A stretch of 64,000 bases of DNA from Neobacillus novalis NBRC 102450 (GCF_001591805.1 NZ_BCVP01000015.1:186001-250000), one strand, 5' to 3'. Shown: positions 36,308 through 44,571, counted from the first letter of the stretch. Notes: generated by a model from the letters alone, not told the origin. Numbers and translations are program-made.

Positions 36308-37024
36308 ATGAGGATTGCATTTATTTCCGATATACATGGCAATGCAACCGCTCTCGATGCTGTATTAGGAGACATTAACCAAAGAAATGTAGAAAAGGTT
36401 TTTGTTCTTGGTGATCTATGTTTTAGGGGACCAGAACCGCAGCGTTCTTTGGAACTTGTTAAATCTTTAAATACGGAGGTTATTAAAGGAAATGCTGATG
36501 AGTGGATTGTCCGTGGTATAAAAGAGGGACAGGTACCAGATAGTGCCCTTGAAATGATGAGTAAAGAGCGCGATTGGGCATTGTCGCAGTTAGATGAAGG
36601 TAATCTTGAATACCTAAAGAACCTACCAACCGAATTAAAGCTGGAATATGGAAAAATAAAAATTCATGCTTACCACGCGACACCACATAGTTTATTTGAA
36701 GTCGTTACCCCATATGAAAGTGATCAACTAATAGCTGAGAAGATGATGGGCAGTGAAGCGGATATTTACATATACGCCCACATTCATAAGCCATATATAA
36801 GGTACATTAATGGTAAATGTATTATCAATATTGGAAGTGTAGGATTGCCGTTTGATGGCTTGGCCAAATCATCTTACGCATTACTTGAAATCCAAGAAGA
36901 AAGTTTTCAAACATCCATTGTAAGGGTTGCTTACGATGTAAATAAAGTAATTAAACAATTTACTGAGTCGGATTATCCGAATTCAGAGCAAATGAAAAAA
37001 ATATTAGATAATGCAGGGATATAG
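36308..37024 (+). CDS. Calcineurin-like metallophosphoesterase (YfcE-like)
   Basis: A 238-residue metallophosphoesterase: ISDIHGN (D8, H10), VLGDLCFRGP, KGNADEW and YAHIHKPY, with INIGSVGLP near the end, give the di-metal centre of the family. It is cytosolic and hydrolyses small phosphodiesters or phosphomonoesters; substrate unknown. AAGGGGGAG precedes the ATG. It has its own terminator and no clear link to the clusters on either side. Confidence 0.85.
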   Translation: MRIAFISDIHGNATALDAVLGDINQRNVEKVFVLGDLCFRGPEPQRSLELVKSLNTEVIKGNADEWIVRGIKEGQVPDSALEMMSKERDWALSQLDEGNLEYLKNLPTELKLEYGKIKIHAYHATPHSLFEVVTPYESDQLIAEKMMGSEADIYIYAHIHKPYIRYINGKCIINIGSVGLPFDGLAKSSYALLEIQEESFQTSIVRVAYDVNKVIKQFTESDYPNSEQMKKILDNAGI

Positions 37025-37027
37025 AGT

Positions 37028-37058
37028 GAGAAGGCATCCGCCTTCTCTATATTTTTAT
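37028..37058 (+). terminator. Intrinsic terminator after the metallophosphoesterase
   Basis: A perfect 8-bp stem GAGAAGGC/GCCTTCTC with an ATCC loop, followed by TATATTTTTATT. The 37059-37254 gap then carries TATAAT-like boxes (37134, 37153) with poor -35 partners, probably the promoter zone of the Gly/Asn-repeat operon. Confidence 0.88.
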
Positions 37059-37254
37059 TCGAATGATTAGTTTTTCAATGGGGGCGGTGGATTTTGGCGA
37101 ATGATTGTTCTTTAAAGAGAATGACATTTGGATTATAATTTTTAGATAGAGGTATAATTTACTGTGTTATTCGTGAAACTTCTTTTTATAAATCGGATTT
37201 TTTTAGCCATTTCGTTCTATATAGTGAACAACGAGTGAGTAAGGGGGTGAAGAA

Positions 37255-37521
37255 TTGATTTTAGAAAAGGTTTATTCCAGACCAATTGTTTTAAGCCATC
37301 AACCTATCCGCTTTGAAACTGCCCAAAGTTGGAATCCTGGTAAAGGAAACCATGATCATCCTGGTACTGGAAATGATGGCATTAACTTTCCACCAAATCC
37401 AAATCCTGTTCCTTGTGGCGCGGGAAACCCTGGTAATGGAAACGGAAATGGGAATGGGAATGGGAATGGGAATGGGAACAGTGGTGGAATAGGCCAGTGT
37501 AACCCTAAAGTTAAACCTTAA
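37255..37521 (+). CDS. Candidate RiPP precursor with YxxP leader and Asn-Gly repeat core
   Basis: An 88-residue ORF starts at TTG after a very strong ribosome site (AAGGGGGTGAAGAA). Residues 1-26 look like a leader: VYSRPIVLSHQPIRFETAQSW contains Y7-S-R-P10, the YxxP box also seen (as WxxP) in both lasso leaders here. The remainder is almost only Gly, Asn and Pro: NPGKGNHDHPGTGNDG, PPNPNPVPCG, then about nine NG units, then SGGIGQCNPKVKP. There are just two Cys (54 and 82), flanking the repeat. The following genes encode a kinase, an RRE, a peptidase, an exporter and a nucleotidyltransferase. The final structure is unknown; a cell-surface repeat protein is an alternative. Confidence 0.7.
   Translation: MILEKVYSRPIVLSHQPIRFETAQSWNPGKGNHDHPGTGNDGINFPPNPNPVPCGAGNPGNGNGNGNGNGNGNGNSGGIGQCNPKVKP
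37432..37479 (+). repeat. Hexanucleotide tandem repeat (GGNAAY) encoding Gly-Asn
   Basis: Eight consecutive 6-nt units of the form GGT/A/G-AAT/C, five of them GGGAA plus T or C, encode the GN run of the candidate precursor. Being in frame in 6-nt steps, slippage would change peptide length by two residues without a frameshift. Confidence 0.9.
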
Positions 37522-37600
37522 TTTCTTTGAAGCGGGGAAGACCAATGGAAATATATTTATTGGCTTCCCTACTCAACGACTTTTCCTTTAGGAGGCCAAT

Positions 37601-38386
37601 ATGAAAGAAATTAAAACCAAAATTGGCGACCATTACATTCATATAGGTTGTGGGCCAAAAAATCTAATGAAGGTAATTGAGAGAAATCTTCAATCTTTCA
37701 TCTATGCAGATAACCAGCATCCTGATTTAGTTATTAAAATTGAAGATGGCTATGGCGTTGGCTTCAAAGATTACGAAGTAGAAATTATCAAGGATCAAAA
37801 CCAAATCTCTTTCCAAAGAGCAGATTACTTAATAAAGGTTGATTCAGAGTATAAGACCGCCAAGATATCTGTAAACGATGAACTTGCTCTTAAGCATGCA
37901 TTAATGAATTTATTCAGTTCCTTCATTGTTTATCATAATTGGGGTCTGTTGATTCATTCCTCATGTGCAATCGAACAAGAAAAGGCACATTTATTTGCGG
38001 GACAATCGGGGGCAGGAAAATCAACAGCAGCACGACTTTCATATCCACGCAAGCTCCTGTCGGATGAGGCGACACTTCTAAAAATTACCGGAGAAGAGGT
38101 TACCATCTTTAATTCTCCGTTCCGCAGCGAATTGGAAGCAGACTATTTTAAAGGAAATGTTTCGCTAGCGAGTATTCAAATTCTTTACCAGGCACTTCAG
38201 AATAAGAGAGCTAAGTTAGAAAAATCTAATGCTCTTCTTAATTTAATGGATAAAGTATTTTTCTGGCCTCATAGTCAGGAAGAAACAAAAAGAATTTTAA
38301 GGTTAATGACCTTACTGGTGAAAAAGGTACCTGTTTATGAACTCCATTTTCAAAAGAATAATTCATTTTGGGAGTTAATATCATGA
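37601..38386 (+). CDS. HPrK-related kinase of the Gly/Asn-repeat cluster
   Basis: A 261-residue protein with the same C-terminal core as the lasso kinases: His in LLIHSSC (119), P-loop GQSGAGKST (134-142) and Asp-Glu in LLSDEATLL (155-156). Positions of the His and P-loop coincide with those of the lasso kinase at 44572, though the N-terminal half is different and the protein is about 45 residues shorter. It resembles HprK-related kinases found next to PqqD-like proteins outside lasso clusters. It may phosphorylate Ser or Thr of the precursor at 37255. TAGGAGG precedes the ATG; the end overlaps the next gene. Confidence 0.8.
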   Translation: MKEIKTKIGDHYIHIGCGPKNLMKVIERNLQSFIYADNQHPDLVIKIEDGYGVGFKDYEVEIIKDQNQISFQRADYLIKVDSEYKTAKISVNDELALKHALMNLFSSFIVYHNWGLLIHSSCAIEQEKAHLFAGQSGAGKSTAARLSYPRKLLSDEATLLKITGEEVTIFNSPFRSELEADYFKGNVSLASIQILYQALQNKRAKLEKSNALLNLMDKVFFWPHSQEETKRILRLMTLLVKKVPVYELHFQKNNSFWELIS

Positions 38387-38658
38387 TGACTCAATATATA
38401 CAAAAAGGACATTATGAAGCAACAGAGCTTGATGGCGAATGGATTATCTTAAATACCGACCAATATACCATCACCAAATTAAATGATGTAGGCGGACATT
38501 GCTGGTCATTACTTAACGAAATGCAAACAGCCGCTTCCCTTACAAAATCCTTGTTAGTGAAGTTTTCAACAATTGAAAATGAGCATCAGGTAAAAAAGGA
38601 TATTGAAGACTTTTTAGCCAATCTCGTTCAGTGTGGGTTGATTGAATATGTTGATTGA
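38383..38658 (+). CDS. PqqD-family RiPP recognition protein
   Basis: A 91-residue PqqD-like protein from ATG 38383, overlapping the kinase stop (ATGA). ELDGEWIILNTDQYTITKLNDVGGHCW is the typical beta-sheet to helix transition, followed by a helical C-terminus (QVKKDIEDFLANLVQCGLI). It is expected to bind the leader of the 37255 precursor and present it to the kinase or peptidase. A PqqD homologue is the strongest argument that this operon is a RiPP system. Confidence 0.82.
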   Translation: MMTQYIQKGHYEATELDGEWIILNTDQYTITKLNDVGGHCWSLLNEMQTAASLTKSLLVKFSTIENEHQVKKDIEDFLANLVQCGLIEYVD

Positions 38659-39103
38659 TCATAACACTTTTACACTGCTCAAAAGTGCAATTAAAAAGCA
38701 TGGCTGGCTGGAGCTGCCTGCTTACGGAAATAGTATGTTTCCTTTTATTGAGCAAGGGAATTTGTGCAGGTTTGCCCCGTGTGAACCTTTCCAATTAAAA
38801 AAGGGAGACGTCATCTTGTTCTATTCGCAGGCAGGTCAATTAATTGCTCATCGCTTTGTCAAGATTAAAAGAATAGATATTCAACTGTTATTTCTATTAA
38901 AGGGTGATACGAACCTTTGCTTCGATCAGCCTATTGGTGAAGATCGTATTCTTGGGAAATTAGACAGCATTCAAAAGCAACATAAAAAAGTTACCTCAGA
39001 TCATTTTATCGCCTATATATGGGGGAAAGTTATCCTTACCTTTCCTGCCTTTTCAGTTATTCTGAGGAAATATCTTAATCGAAAATTAAAAGTACAATAT
39101 TAA
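38648..39103 (+). CDS. S24/S26-type peptidase (signal-peptidase-like) of the Gly/Asn-repeat cluster
   Basis: About 151 residues. LPAYGNSMFPFI contains the S26 catalytic serine motif (S-M-x-P), followed by KKGDVILFYSQAGQLIAHRFVKIK with an HR motif as in the ER/SipW type, and LLKGDTN. A hydrophobic C-terminal segment (AYIWGKVILTFPAFSVIL) may anchor it. It overlaps the PqqD gene by 11 nt. It stands where lasso clusters have the B2 peptidase, so leader removal is the likely role; this is inferred. Confidence 0.75.
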   Translation: MLIDHNTFTLLKSAIKKHGWLELPAYGNSMFPFIEQGNLCRFAPCEPFQLKKGDVILFYSQAGQLIAHRFVKIKRIDIQLLFLLKGDTNLCFDQPIGEDRILGKLDSIQKQHKKVTSDHFIAYIWGKVILTFPAFSVILRKYLNRKLKVQY

Positions 39104-39122
39104 TCAATCATGGAGTGTCCAT

Positions 39123-40934
39123 ATGATGAAGGAACGGATTAAATCGCTAATGAAACCATATGTTTTCATGAAAGATCTTCGCAGGGTCTTTTCCTTTGTA
39201 TTGCCTTTTATCATGAGACGTTGGAAGGCATATATGGTCATTCTTCTATTATTAGGCGTGGACATCTGCTTAACGATTGCTTTTGCCAAGTTTTATGGTG
39301 ATATTACGGATACCGCTATTCATGGCGGCTATCAACAGATTTTAGCATTCATACCATATGGAGCATTAATCATACTAATAAATATCGCCTCAAGTTTTTC
39401 TTATACATACTTTAATACGATTGCAACGAATGCGGTGAAAATGGATATCCAAAACCACTTTTTTCACCATATATTGAGATTGCCGGCAGCTGATGCATCT
39501 AATCTTCACTCAGGTGAATTAATGTCCCACTTTTCCAATGATATTCATGGCGTTGATGGTGTGATTGGAAGTAATCTAATCAGTCTTTTTAGACTACCAA
39601 TCATTTATATTGTTGTATTTGTTTATTTGGTCAAAATCAACTTGACATTATGTTTGGTCAGTCTCATTATCGCACCAATCGCGGCATTATCTGGTGTTGT
39701 ATTTAGATTATTGCTTCGGAAAAATGTTAGACGTATACACCATGTGGTAGGGAAAATTAATAGTCTCTTAAATGAGACCTTTCACGGATTTAATGTTATT
39801 CGCTCTTTTACCCTTGAAAAAAAACAATATAAAAAGTTTGTTAATCAAAATCAAGAATTACTTCAATTAGAGCTGAAAAATGTAAAGCTTCAGAGTTGGT
39901 ATAATACGGGCGGTCAGATTATAGGTTCTATCACCTTGGTTTTAAACCTGTCTATTGGGGCCCTTTTTGTTTCAAAAGGGATGATCACTGTTGGAGCGTT
40001 GTTAACCTTTCTTAACTTAGTTAATCATTTATTTTATCCGATAACAGGAATGGCCAGCCTGTGGGCTGGATTTCAACGTTCTGTTGCTGCGCTTGAAAGA
40101 GTACTAAATGTATTGGAAAAACCTGCTGATTTTCAGGAGCTGCCTTCCTTTTCGCCATCGCGTGCCTTTGTAGACTCCATTACGTTTCAAAACGTTACTT
40201 TTAGCTATGTGGAAAATAAAAAGGTGTTAGAACAATTCAATTTAACGATTCCCGCTGGAAAAGTGGTGGCACTTGTCGGTCCAAGTGGAGCTGGAAAAAG
40301 TACCTTGTTAAACCTATTACAAGGGTTTTATAAGCCTCAAATGGGAGAAATAAAAATTGCGGGTAAGCCGATTCATGAGTATTCGGCTTCTGAATTAAGA
40401 AGCTCTATAGCCCATGTTCCCCAAGAAACATTTCTATTTGCTGGAACAATACGGGAAAACTTAATGATTGCCCGCCCACATGTAACAGGGAAGGAAATGG
40501 TCGAGGCAGCGATAAATGCTAATATTCATGGCTTTATTCTATCTATGCCAAAAGGCTATGACACAGAGATTGGCGAAAATGGAATAAAGCTTTCTGGTGG
40601 TCAGAAACAAAGAATGGCCATTGCTAGAGCAATATTAAAAGATGCCCCTATACTTTTACTAGACGAGGCTACATCTGCATTAGATGGTGAAACCGAATAC
40701 CGTGTAAAAAAGGCACTTGATGAATTGATGAAGGGCAGAACCACGATTGTGATTGCCCACCGATTATCCACCATTCAAAATGCTGATGTGATTATGGTGA
40801 TGAATAATGGACGAATAGTTCAAAGCGGAACACATGAGGAGTTAATCCGGCAAACTGGATTATATAAAAAGCTTAATATAACATCCTTTCATCCAAAAAG
40901 AGCCCGGGCGTTGTCTTTGGTTTCAAAATCGTAA
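39123..40934 (+). CDS. ABC exporter, fused permease-ATPase, Gly/Asn-repeat cluster
   Basis: A 603-residue half-transporter: six membrane helices in the first ~320 residues, then Walker A GPSGAGKST (near 383), signature LSGGQKQR (near 488), Walker B ILLLDEATSALD and IAHRLSTIQNAD. It has no C39 peptidase domain. It is more distant from the two lasso exporters than they are from each other and looks like a BmrA/lipid-A-type exporter. It should export the matured peptide. The gene follows the peptidase gene by 19 nt. Confidence 0.85.
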   Translation: MMKERIKSLMKPYVFMKDLRRVFSFVLPFIMRRWKAYMVILLLLGVDICLTIAFAKFYGDITDTAIHGGYQQILAFIPYGALIILINIASSFSYTYFNTIATNAVKMDIQNHFFHHILRLPAADASNLHSGELMSHFSNDIHGVDGVIGSNLISLFRLPIIYIVVFVYLVKINLTLCLVSLIIAPIAALSGVVFRLLLRKNVRRIHHVVGKINSLLNETFHGFNVIRSFTLEKKQYKKFVNQNQELLQLELKNVKLQSWYNTGGQIIGSITLVLNLSIGALFVSKGMITVGALLTFLNLVNHLFYPITGMASLWAGFQRSVAALERVLNVLEKPADFQELPSFSPSRAFVDSITFQNVTFSYVENKKVLEQFNLTIPAGKVVALVGPSGAGKSTLLNLLQGFYKPQMGEIKIAGKPIHEYSASELRSSIAHVPQETFLFAGTIRENLMIARPHVTGKEMVEAAINANIHGFILSMPKGYDTEIGENGIKLSGGQKQRMAIARAILKDAPILLLDEATSALDGETEYRVKKALDELMKGRTTIVIAHRLSTIQNADVIMVMNNGRIVQSGTHEELIRQTGLYKKLNITSFHPKRARALSLVSKS

Positions 40935-40949
40935 TTGGTGGTGGGTACC

Positions 40950-42068
40950 TTGAGTATGGAGTTAGTCAAAGCATTATATGATCCACAGTCTGCATTACCT
41001 AATGATAAAAAGTACTATGAAAATGCCATTCTAGGTATAGAACTTGATGGAATCTCATCTCAGGTTTATTTTTTATTAAAGGAGCAGGGAAGACTTGATC
41101 AAACCCCTTCCTTTTTCCAAGCTCGCCTTAAAGAAACCTATGAAAAAGGATTATATCAAAACCTTTTTATTAAAAATCAGATGAATCTAATTTTAAAAGA
41201 GTTTGAGGACGAAAGGCTAGACGTCATTGCCCTAAAAGGGGTTAATTTTGCGGAAAAATATTTTGGACATATCGGAGCAAGAATTACATCAGATATCGAT
41301 TTATTAATCAGATTGGAAGACCTAGAGAAAGCTATTGATATTGCTAAATCATTAGGATTTTTATTGGAAAAGGAAGTAATCCCCGGTTATTTTCATTGTA
41401 GTCTTAGTAAGGAATTACCACATTCCAAAATCCCCTTAGTAGTCGAATTGCATTGGAGCTTGATTAAAGAGCATACATCTAAGTTTTCTGCTGAGGATAT
41501 TTGGAATAAGTCCACATTAGTTGGACAATTTTCTTATATTAAAGAATTGTCCCCTCAGCATACTTTTTACATGATTCTCCTTCATGGCTGGAGACATAAT
41601 TTAGATTCACTAAAATACTTTTTAGACATCATTCAAGTTATTTACCAAATGGATGATGAACACGATTATGAAATTCTTTTAAAATTAGCAAAGTCACACC
41701 AAACATTAAAAAGAATAACAAGAACATTATCGATTGTTTATCAGCAATTTCCCTATTTAGATCATGTGAAAAAGTTTCCGAATAAAAGGGCAACTATTTC
41801 TTGGGAGTTCAGCTCTTCTAAAGGATTAAAGCAATTAATTAAATTTATTGATTATAAATTCTTTAGCTTTGATATGGCTAAACATAGCCTTATAGAGCTT
41901 TTTCGTTGGATTTGGCCATCAAAAATGGATGCATATTCGCAATCGGGCGAAGATTATCAAGGACCTTCAGTTTTCAAGTTATACCCACTTTTATACAAGA
42001 AGAGATTTACTAAATTAATAGAGGCTCGTCGTCTTAAAAGTTTGAGAAGTGGCAATCGTGAAGAATAA
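40950..42068 (+). CDS. Nucleotidyltransferase-family protein (NTP_transf_5), Gly/Asn-repeat cluster
   Basis: About 372 residues of the same family as the lasso N proteins: ALKGVNFAEKYFG followed by the metal-binding ITSDIDLLIR, then HWSLIKEH and ILLHGWRHNLDSL. Overall similarity to the two lasso copies is modest, so it is a separate lineage. TTG 40950 is picked after GGTGGTGGG; ATG 40956 is nearly as good. Paired with a kinase, it may add a group to a phosphorylated precursor, as reported for pseudomycoidin. Confidence 0.75.
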   Translation: MSMELVKALYDPQSALPNDKKYYENAILGIELDGISSQVYFLLKEQGRLDQTPSFFQARLKETYEKGLYQNLFIKNQMNLILKEFEDERLDVIALKGVNFAEKYFGHIGARITSDIDLLIRLEDLEKAIDIAKSLGFLLEKEVIPGYFHCSLSKELPHSKIPLVVELHWSLIKEHTSKFSAEDIWNKSTLVGQFSYIKELSPQHTFYMILLHGWRHNLDSLKYFLDIIQVIYQMDDEHDYEILLKLAKSHQTLKRITRTLSIVYQQFPYLDHVKKFPNKRATISWEFSSSKGLKQLIKFIDYKFFSFDMAKHSLIELFRWIWPSKMDAYSQSGEDYQGPSVFKLYPLLYKKRFTKLIEARRLKSLRSGNREE

Positions 42069-42142
42069 AGACTTTTTGAAATGCGAAAAAGTTGTGCTTT
42101 TTGGACGGCTTTGTACTAGCTAAAAAGTTTTTGAAACCTTGA

Positions 42143-42171
42143 TTGACACAATAAGAGAATGATGGTACATT
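42143..42171 (+). promoter_or_regulatory. Sigma-A promoter of lasso cluster 2
   Basis: Consensus TTGACA (42143-42148), 17-bp spacer, TACATT (42166-42171). It gives a long leader of about 170 nt before the cyclase start. The rest of the 42069-42344 gap holds a palindrome at 42280 and AT-rich sequence. Confidence 0.78.
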
Positions 42172-42279
42172 CTAACTATAAATTGTTCTTAATAACGTAT
42201 ATTAATGGTGGATAATAGGTAAATAAACCTAGGTTATTTAAGCGATTTTCCAAATGCTTGTTTGTTTTTTTGTGTATAT

Positions 42280-42295
42280 GTTCTATATATGGAAC
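42280..42295 (+). promoter_or_regulatory. SinR-operator-like palindrome upstream of the lasso cyclase
   Basis: GTTCTATATATGGAAC matches 14 of 16 positions of the eps promoter operator at 5142. Its half-sites differ from strict GTTCTYT by one or more bases. It lies in the transcribed leader, about 110 nt after the promoter. A shared regulator with eps is possible. Confidence 0.42.
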
Positions 42296-42344
42296 ATTGT
42301 TAAAAATACTAAGGTTTAATTAAGACTGGATAGTAGGTGGGAAA

Positions 42345-44297
42345 ATGAGTGCAATAGCCGGAATTTGCCATTTTTATGAAGAAACATTAAATCCTGTACA
42401 AACCAGTAACTTAATGAAGGCATTCCAGCGATATCCCGCTGATAATGTTCATACGTGGAATAAAAATAATATCTTTCTTGGCTGCCATGCACAGTGGATT
42501 ACTCCAGAATCAATCGGAGAACCATTGCCGTACTATGATTATGAAAAAAAGCTAGCAATTACAGCGGATGCCATTATCGATAATAGAGATGAATTGTTTG
42601 ATAGATTACAAGTGGAACGAACATTTAGAAAAACAATTCCAGATAGTCAACTAATTTTACTAGCATATTATAGATGGGGAGAAGAAGTTCCCAAGCATTT
42701 AATCGGTGATTTTGCCTTTATGATTTGGGATGAGAAAAAGCAGAAGCTCTTTGGAGCTAGAGACTTTTCGGGAGCGCGGACGCTTTATTTTTATCATGAT
42801 CAAAGTCGCTTTGCTTTTTCGACAACAATCGAACCATTATTCACATTACCGTATATCGAAAAAAACATTAATGAAGAGTGGTTAGCTGAATTCCTTGCGA
42901 TACCAGGAATGGTGGAGGCAGTTGATACACAATCAACAGCTTATAAGAACATTCATCAAATTCCTCCATCACACAGTGTTACTGTTGAGGATGGCAGGGT
43001 GGCTCTTTTAAGATATTCCACTATACAAGTGGGAGAAAAGATAAAACTCAACTCAAATGGAGAGTATGAGGAAGCATTTAGGGAAGTGTTCAATGAGGCA
43101 GTAACCTCTAGACTCCGAACTCATGGGAAAGTGGGTTCCCATTTAAGTGGCGGGTTGGATTCCGGAACTGTTGTTAGTCTTGCAGCTAAAGCACTTCAAA
43201 AAGAGAATAAGCAATTACATACTTTTAGTTATGTACCGGAAGAAAGTTTTACAGACTGGACCCCTAAATATTATATACCTGATGAAAGAACTTTTATTAA
43301 AGAAACTGTAAACCATGTAGGGAATATTAACGACCACTATTTGAGCTTCGAAGGGAAGAGTCCTTTAACGGATGTAGATGACTTCCTTGACTTAATGGAG
43401 ATGCCATATAAATTTTTTGAAAATATATTTTGGTTAAAGGGAATAAGCGAAGAAGCACATAATCAAGGAATCAAAATACTCTTAAACGGGGCAAGGGGTA
43501 ACCATTCCATCTCGTGGGGGTCTTGGAATTTATCTATGGATTATTACGCATCTTTGTTCAAAAAGTTAAAGTGGATTTGCTTGAATCATGAATTAAATCA
43601 ATACTGTATAAATAATAAAACAGGAAAATCAGTCATGCTCCCAATTATAGCAAAGAGGGCATTTCCACTAATAACTAAGATATTCACAAATAATCATCAA
43701 ATTGATTATCAGTTCCCGTCTTTGATCAACCCTGCATTCGCCCAAAAGACGAAAGTATTTAATAAGCTTCAGGAATATGGTGTCAATTCATCCGGAATGC
43801 TCGGCAAGAATCTTAATGAACATAGAAAAAATCACTATAATCATTTATTTGTTTGGAATAAAAGTGGAACGGCTACAACAAAATTATCGTTACGTTATTC
43901 TTTGTGGGATCGTGACCCAACAAATGATATTCGAGTCATCCGTTTTTGTTTAGCCTTGCCAGAAGAACAATTTGTGCAAGGTGGGATGGAACGATCGTTT
44001 ATCCGCAGAGCAACTAAAGGCATTCTGCCTGACAAAGTTAGACTTAATCACCATATCCGTGGTGTTCAAGGAGCAGATACAATCCATCGTATGAGTTCAA
44101 ATTGGAAACTTTTTATGGACGAAATTGATCAGCTTTGTACAGATCCTATTACTTTAGAATTTTTCGATATAAAAGTGTTAAAAGATTCCGTCGAAAAATT
44201 AGGGAAAGAGCCTCGCCCGGAATTTGTATGGGCGGATGAATTTAAAGTATTGACACGAAGTCTTATCGTTTATCGGTTCATAAAGAACCTTAATTGA
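42345..44297 (+). CDS. Asparagine-synthetase-like lasso cyclase (LasC/McjC)
   Basis: A 650-residue protein with an AsnB-like two-domain fold. The N-terminus is MSAIAGICHFY: the catalytic Cys2 of true glutamine amidotransferases is absent, as usual for lasso cyclases. The ATP pyrophosphatase loop SHLSGGLDSGTVVSLA is at about 266-280. It activates the ring Asp side chain (Asp9 of the core) as an AMP ester and joins it to the core N-terminus. It is the only cyclase in the window. GTAGGTGGGAAA precedes the ATG. Confidence 0.88.
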   Translation: MSAIAGICHFYEETLNPVQTSNLMKAFQRYPADNVHTWNKNNIFLGCHAQWITPESIGEPLPYYDYEKKLAITADAIIDNRDELFDRLQVERTFRKTIPDSQLILLAYYRWGEEVPKHLIGDFAFMIWDEKKQKLFGARDFSGARTLYFYHDQSRFAFSTTIEPLFTLPYIEKNINEEWLAEFLAIPGMVEAVDTQSTAYKNIHQIPPSHSVTVEDGRVALLRYSTIQVGEKIKLNSNGEYEEAFREVFNEAVTSRLRTHGKVGSHLSGGLDSGTVVSLAAKALQKENKQLHTFSYVPEESFTDWTPKYYIPDERTFIKETVNHVGNINDHYLSFEGKSPLTDVDDFLDLMEMPYKFFENIFWLKGISEEAHNQGIKILLNGARGNHSISWGSWNLSMDYYASLFKKLKWICLNHELNQYCINNKTGKSVMLPIIAKRAFPLITKIFTNNHQIDYQFPSLINPAFAQKTKVFNKLQEYGVNSSGMLGKNLNEHRKNHYNHLFVWNKSGTATTKLSLRYSLWDRDPTNDIRVIRFCLALPEEQFVQGGMERSFIRRATKGILPDKVRLNHHIRGVQGADTIHRMSSNWKLFMDEIDQLCTDPITLEFFDIKVLKDSVEKLGKEPRPEFVWADEFKVLTRSLIVYRFIKNLN

Positions 44298-44311
44298 AGG
44301 GAGGTGATTAA

Positions 44312-44485
44312 ATGAAAAAGCAATGGAAAATGCCAACGTTAGAAGTACTTGATATTAGTATGACGATGAACGGACCGGGGAACGCAAATGCTGATTGTTT
44401 TGATGTATCCGAAGGGAAGCATGAAAACCATCCAGGTAGGTCAAATGCTAGTTGTTTACATCCTGATGATAAGTTAGGAAGTTAA
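44312..44485 (+). CDS. Lasso peptide precursor, cluster 2, long core
   Basis: A 57-residue ORF after GAAGGGAGGTGATTA. The leader (1-19) has W5-K-M-P8, L10, L13 and Thr18 at -2, the same spacing as the first precursor. The core would start NGPGNANADCF: alignment with paeninodin (AGPG start, Asp9) puts Asn at position 1 and Asp at 9. The core is 38 residues, long for a lasso peptide, with two Cys (core 10 and 29), and it ends DDKLGS, keeping the C-terminal Ser expected by the kinase. Recognition as a precursor is firm; Asn1 cyclisation and final form are inferred. Confidence 0.85.
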   Translation: MKKQWKMPTLEVLDISMTMNGPGNANADCFDVSEGKHENHPGRSNASCLHPDDKLGS

Positions 44486-44513
44486 TTCTAGTTCTTATCT
44501 TTTCTATACTTAA

Positions 44514-44553
44514 CCCTTATACCTATCTTCCATTTGAGATGTGGGTATAAGGG
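44514..44553 (+). promoter_or_regulatory. Intercistronic hairpin between precursor 2 and kinase
   Basis: Stem CCCTTATACC/GGTATAAGGG (44514-44523 with 44544-44553) with a smaller inner pairing ATCT/AGAT. No T-run follows. It is in the same position as the hairpin at 267-310 in cluster 1 but of different sequence. Confidence 0.58.
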
Positions 44554-44571
44554 ACATATCACGGAGGGACC

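Noticed and set aside
37432-37479. CRISPR array
   Set aside because: Units of 6 nt in frame within a coding region, with no spacers and no cas genes.
37291-37545. Minus-strand ORF with an Ile-Pro repeat opposite the NG-repeat gene
   Set aside because: It is the antisense reading of the hexanucleotide repeat, without a ribosome site, and the plus frame has a strong one.
37601-38386. True HPr kinase/phosphorylase of carbon regulation
   Set aside because: Shorter and without the normal N-terminal domain, and located between a repeat ORF and a PqqD gene.
42345-44297. Housekeeping asparagine synthetase
   Set aside because: The catalytic Cys2 is missing and the gene is directly followed by a lasso precursor, so it is a cyclase.
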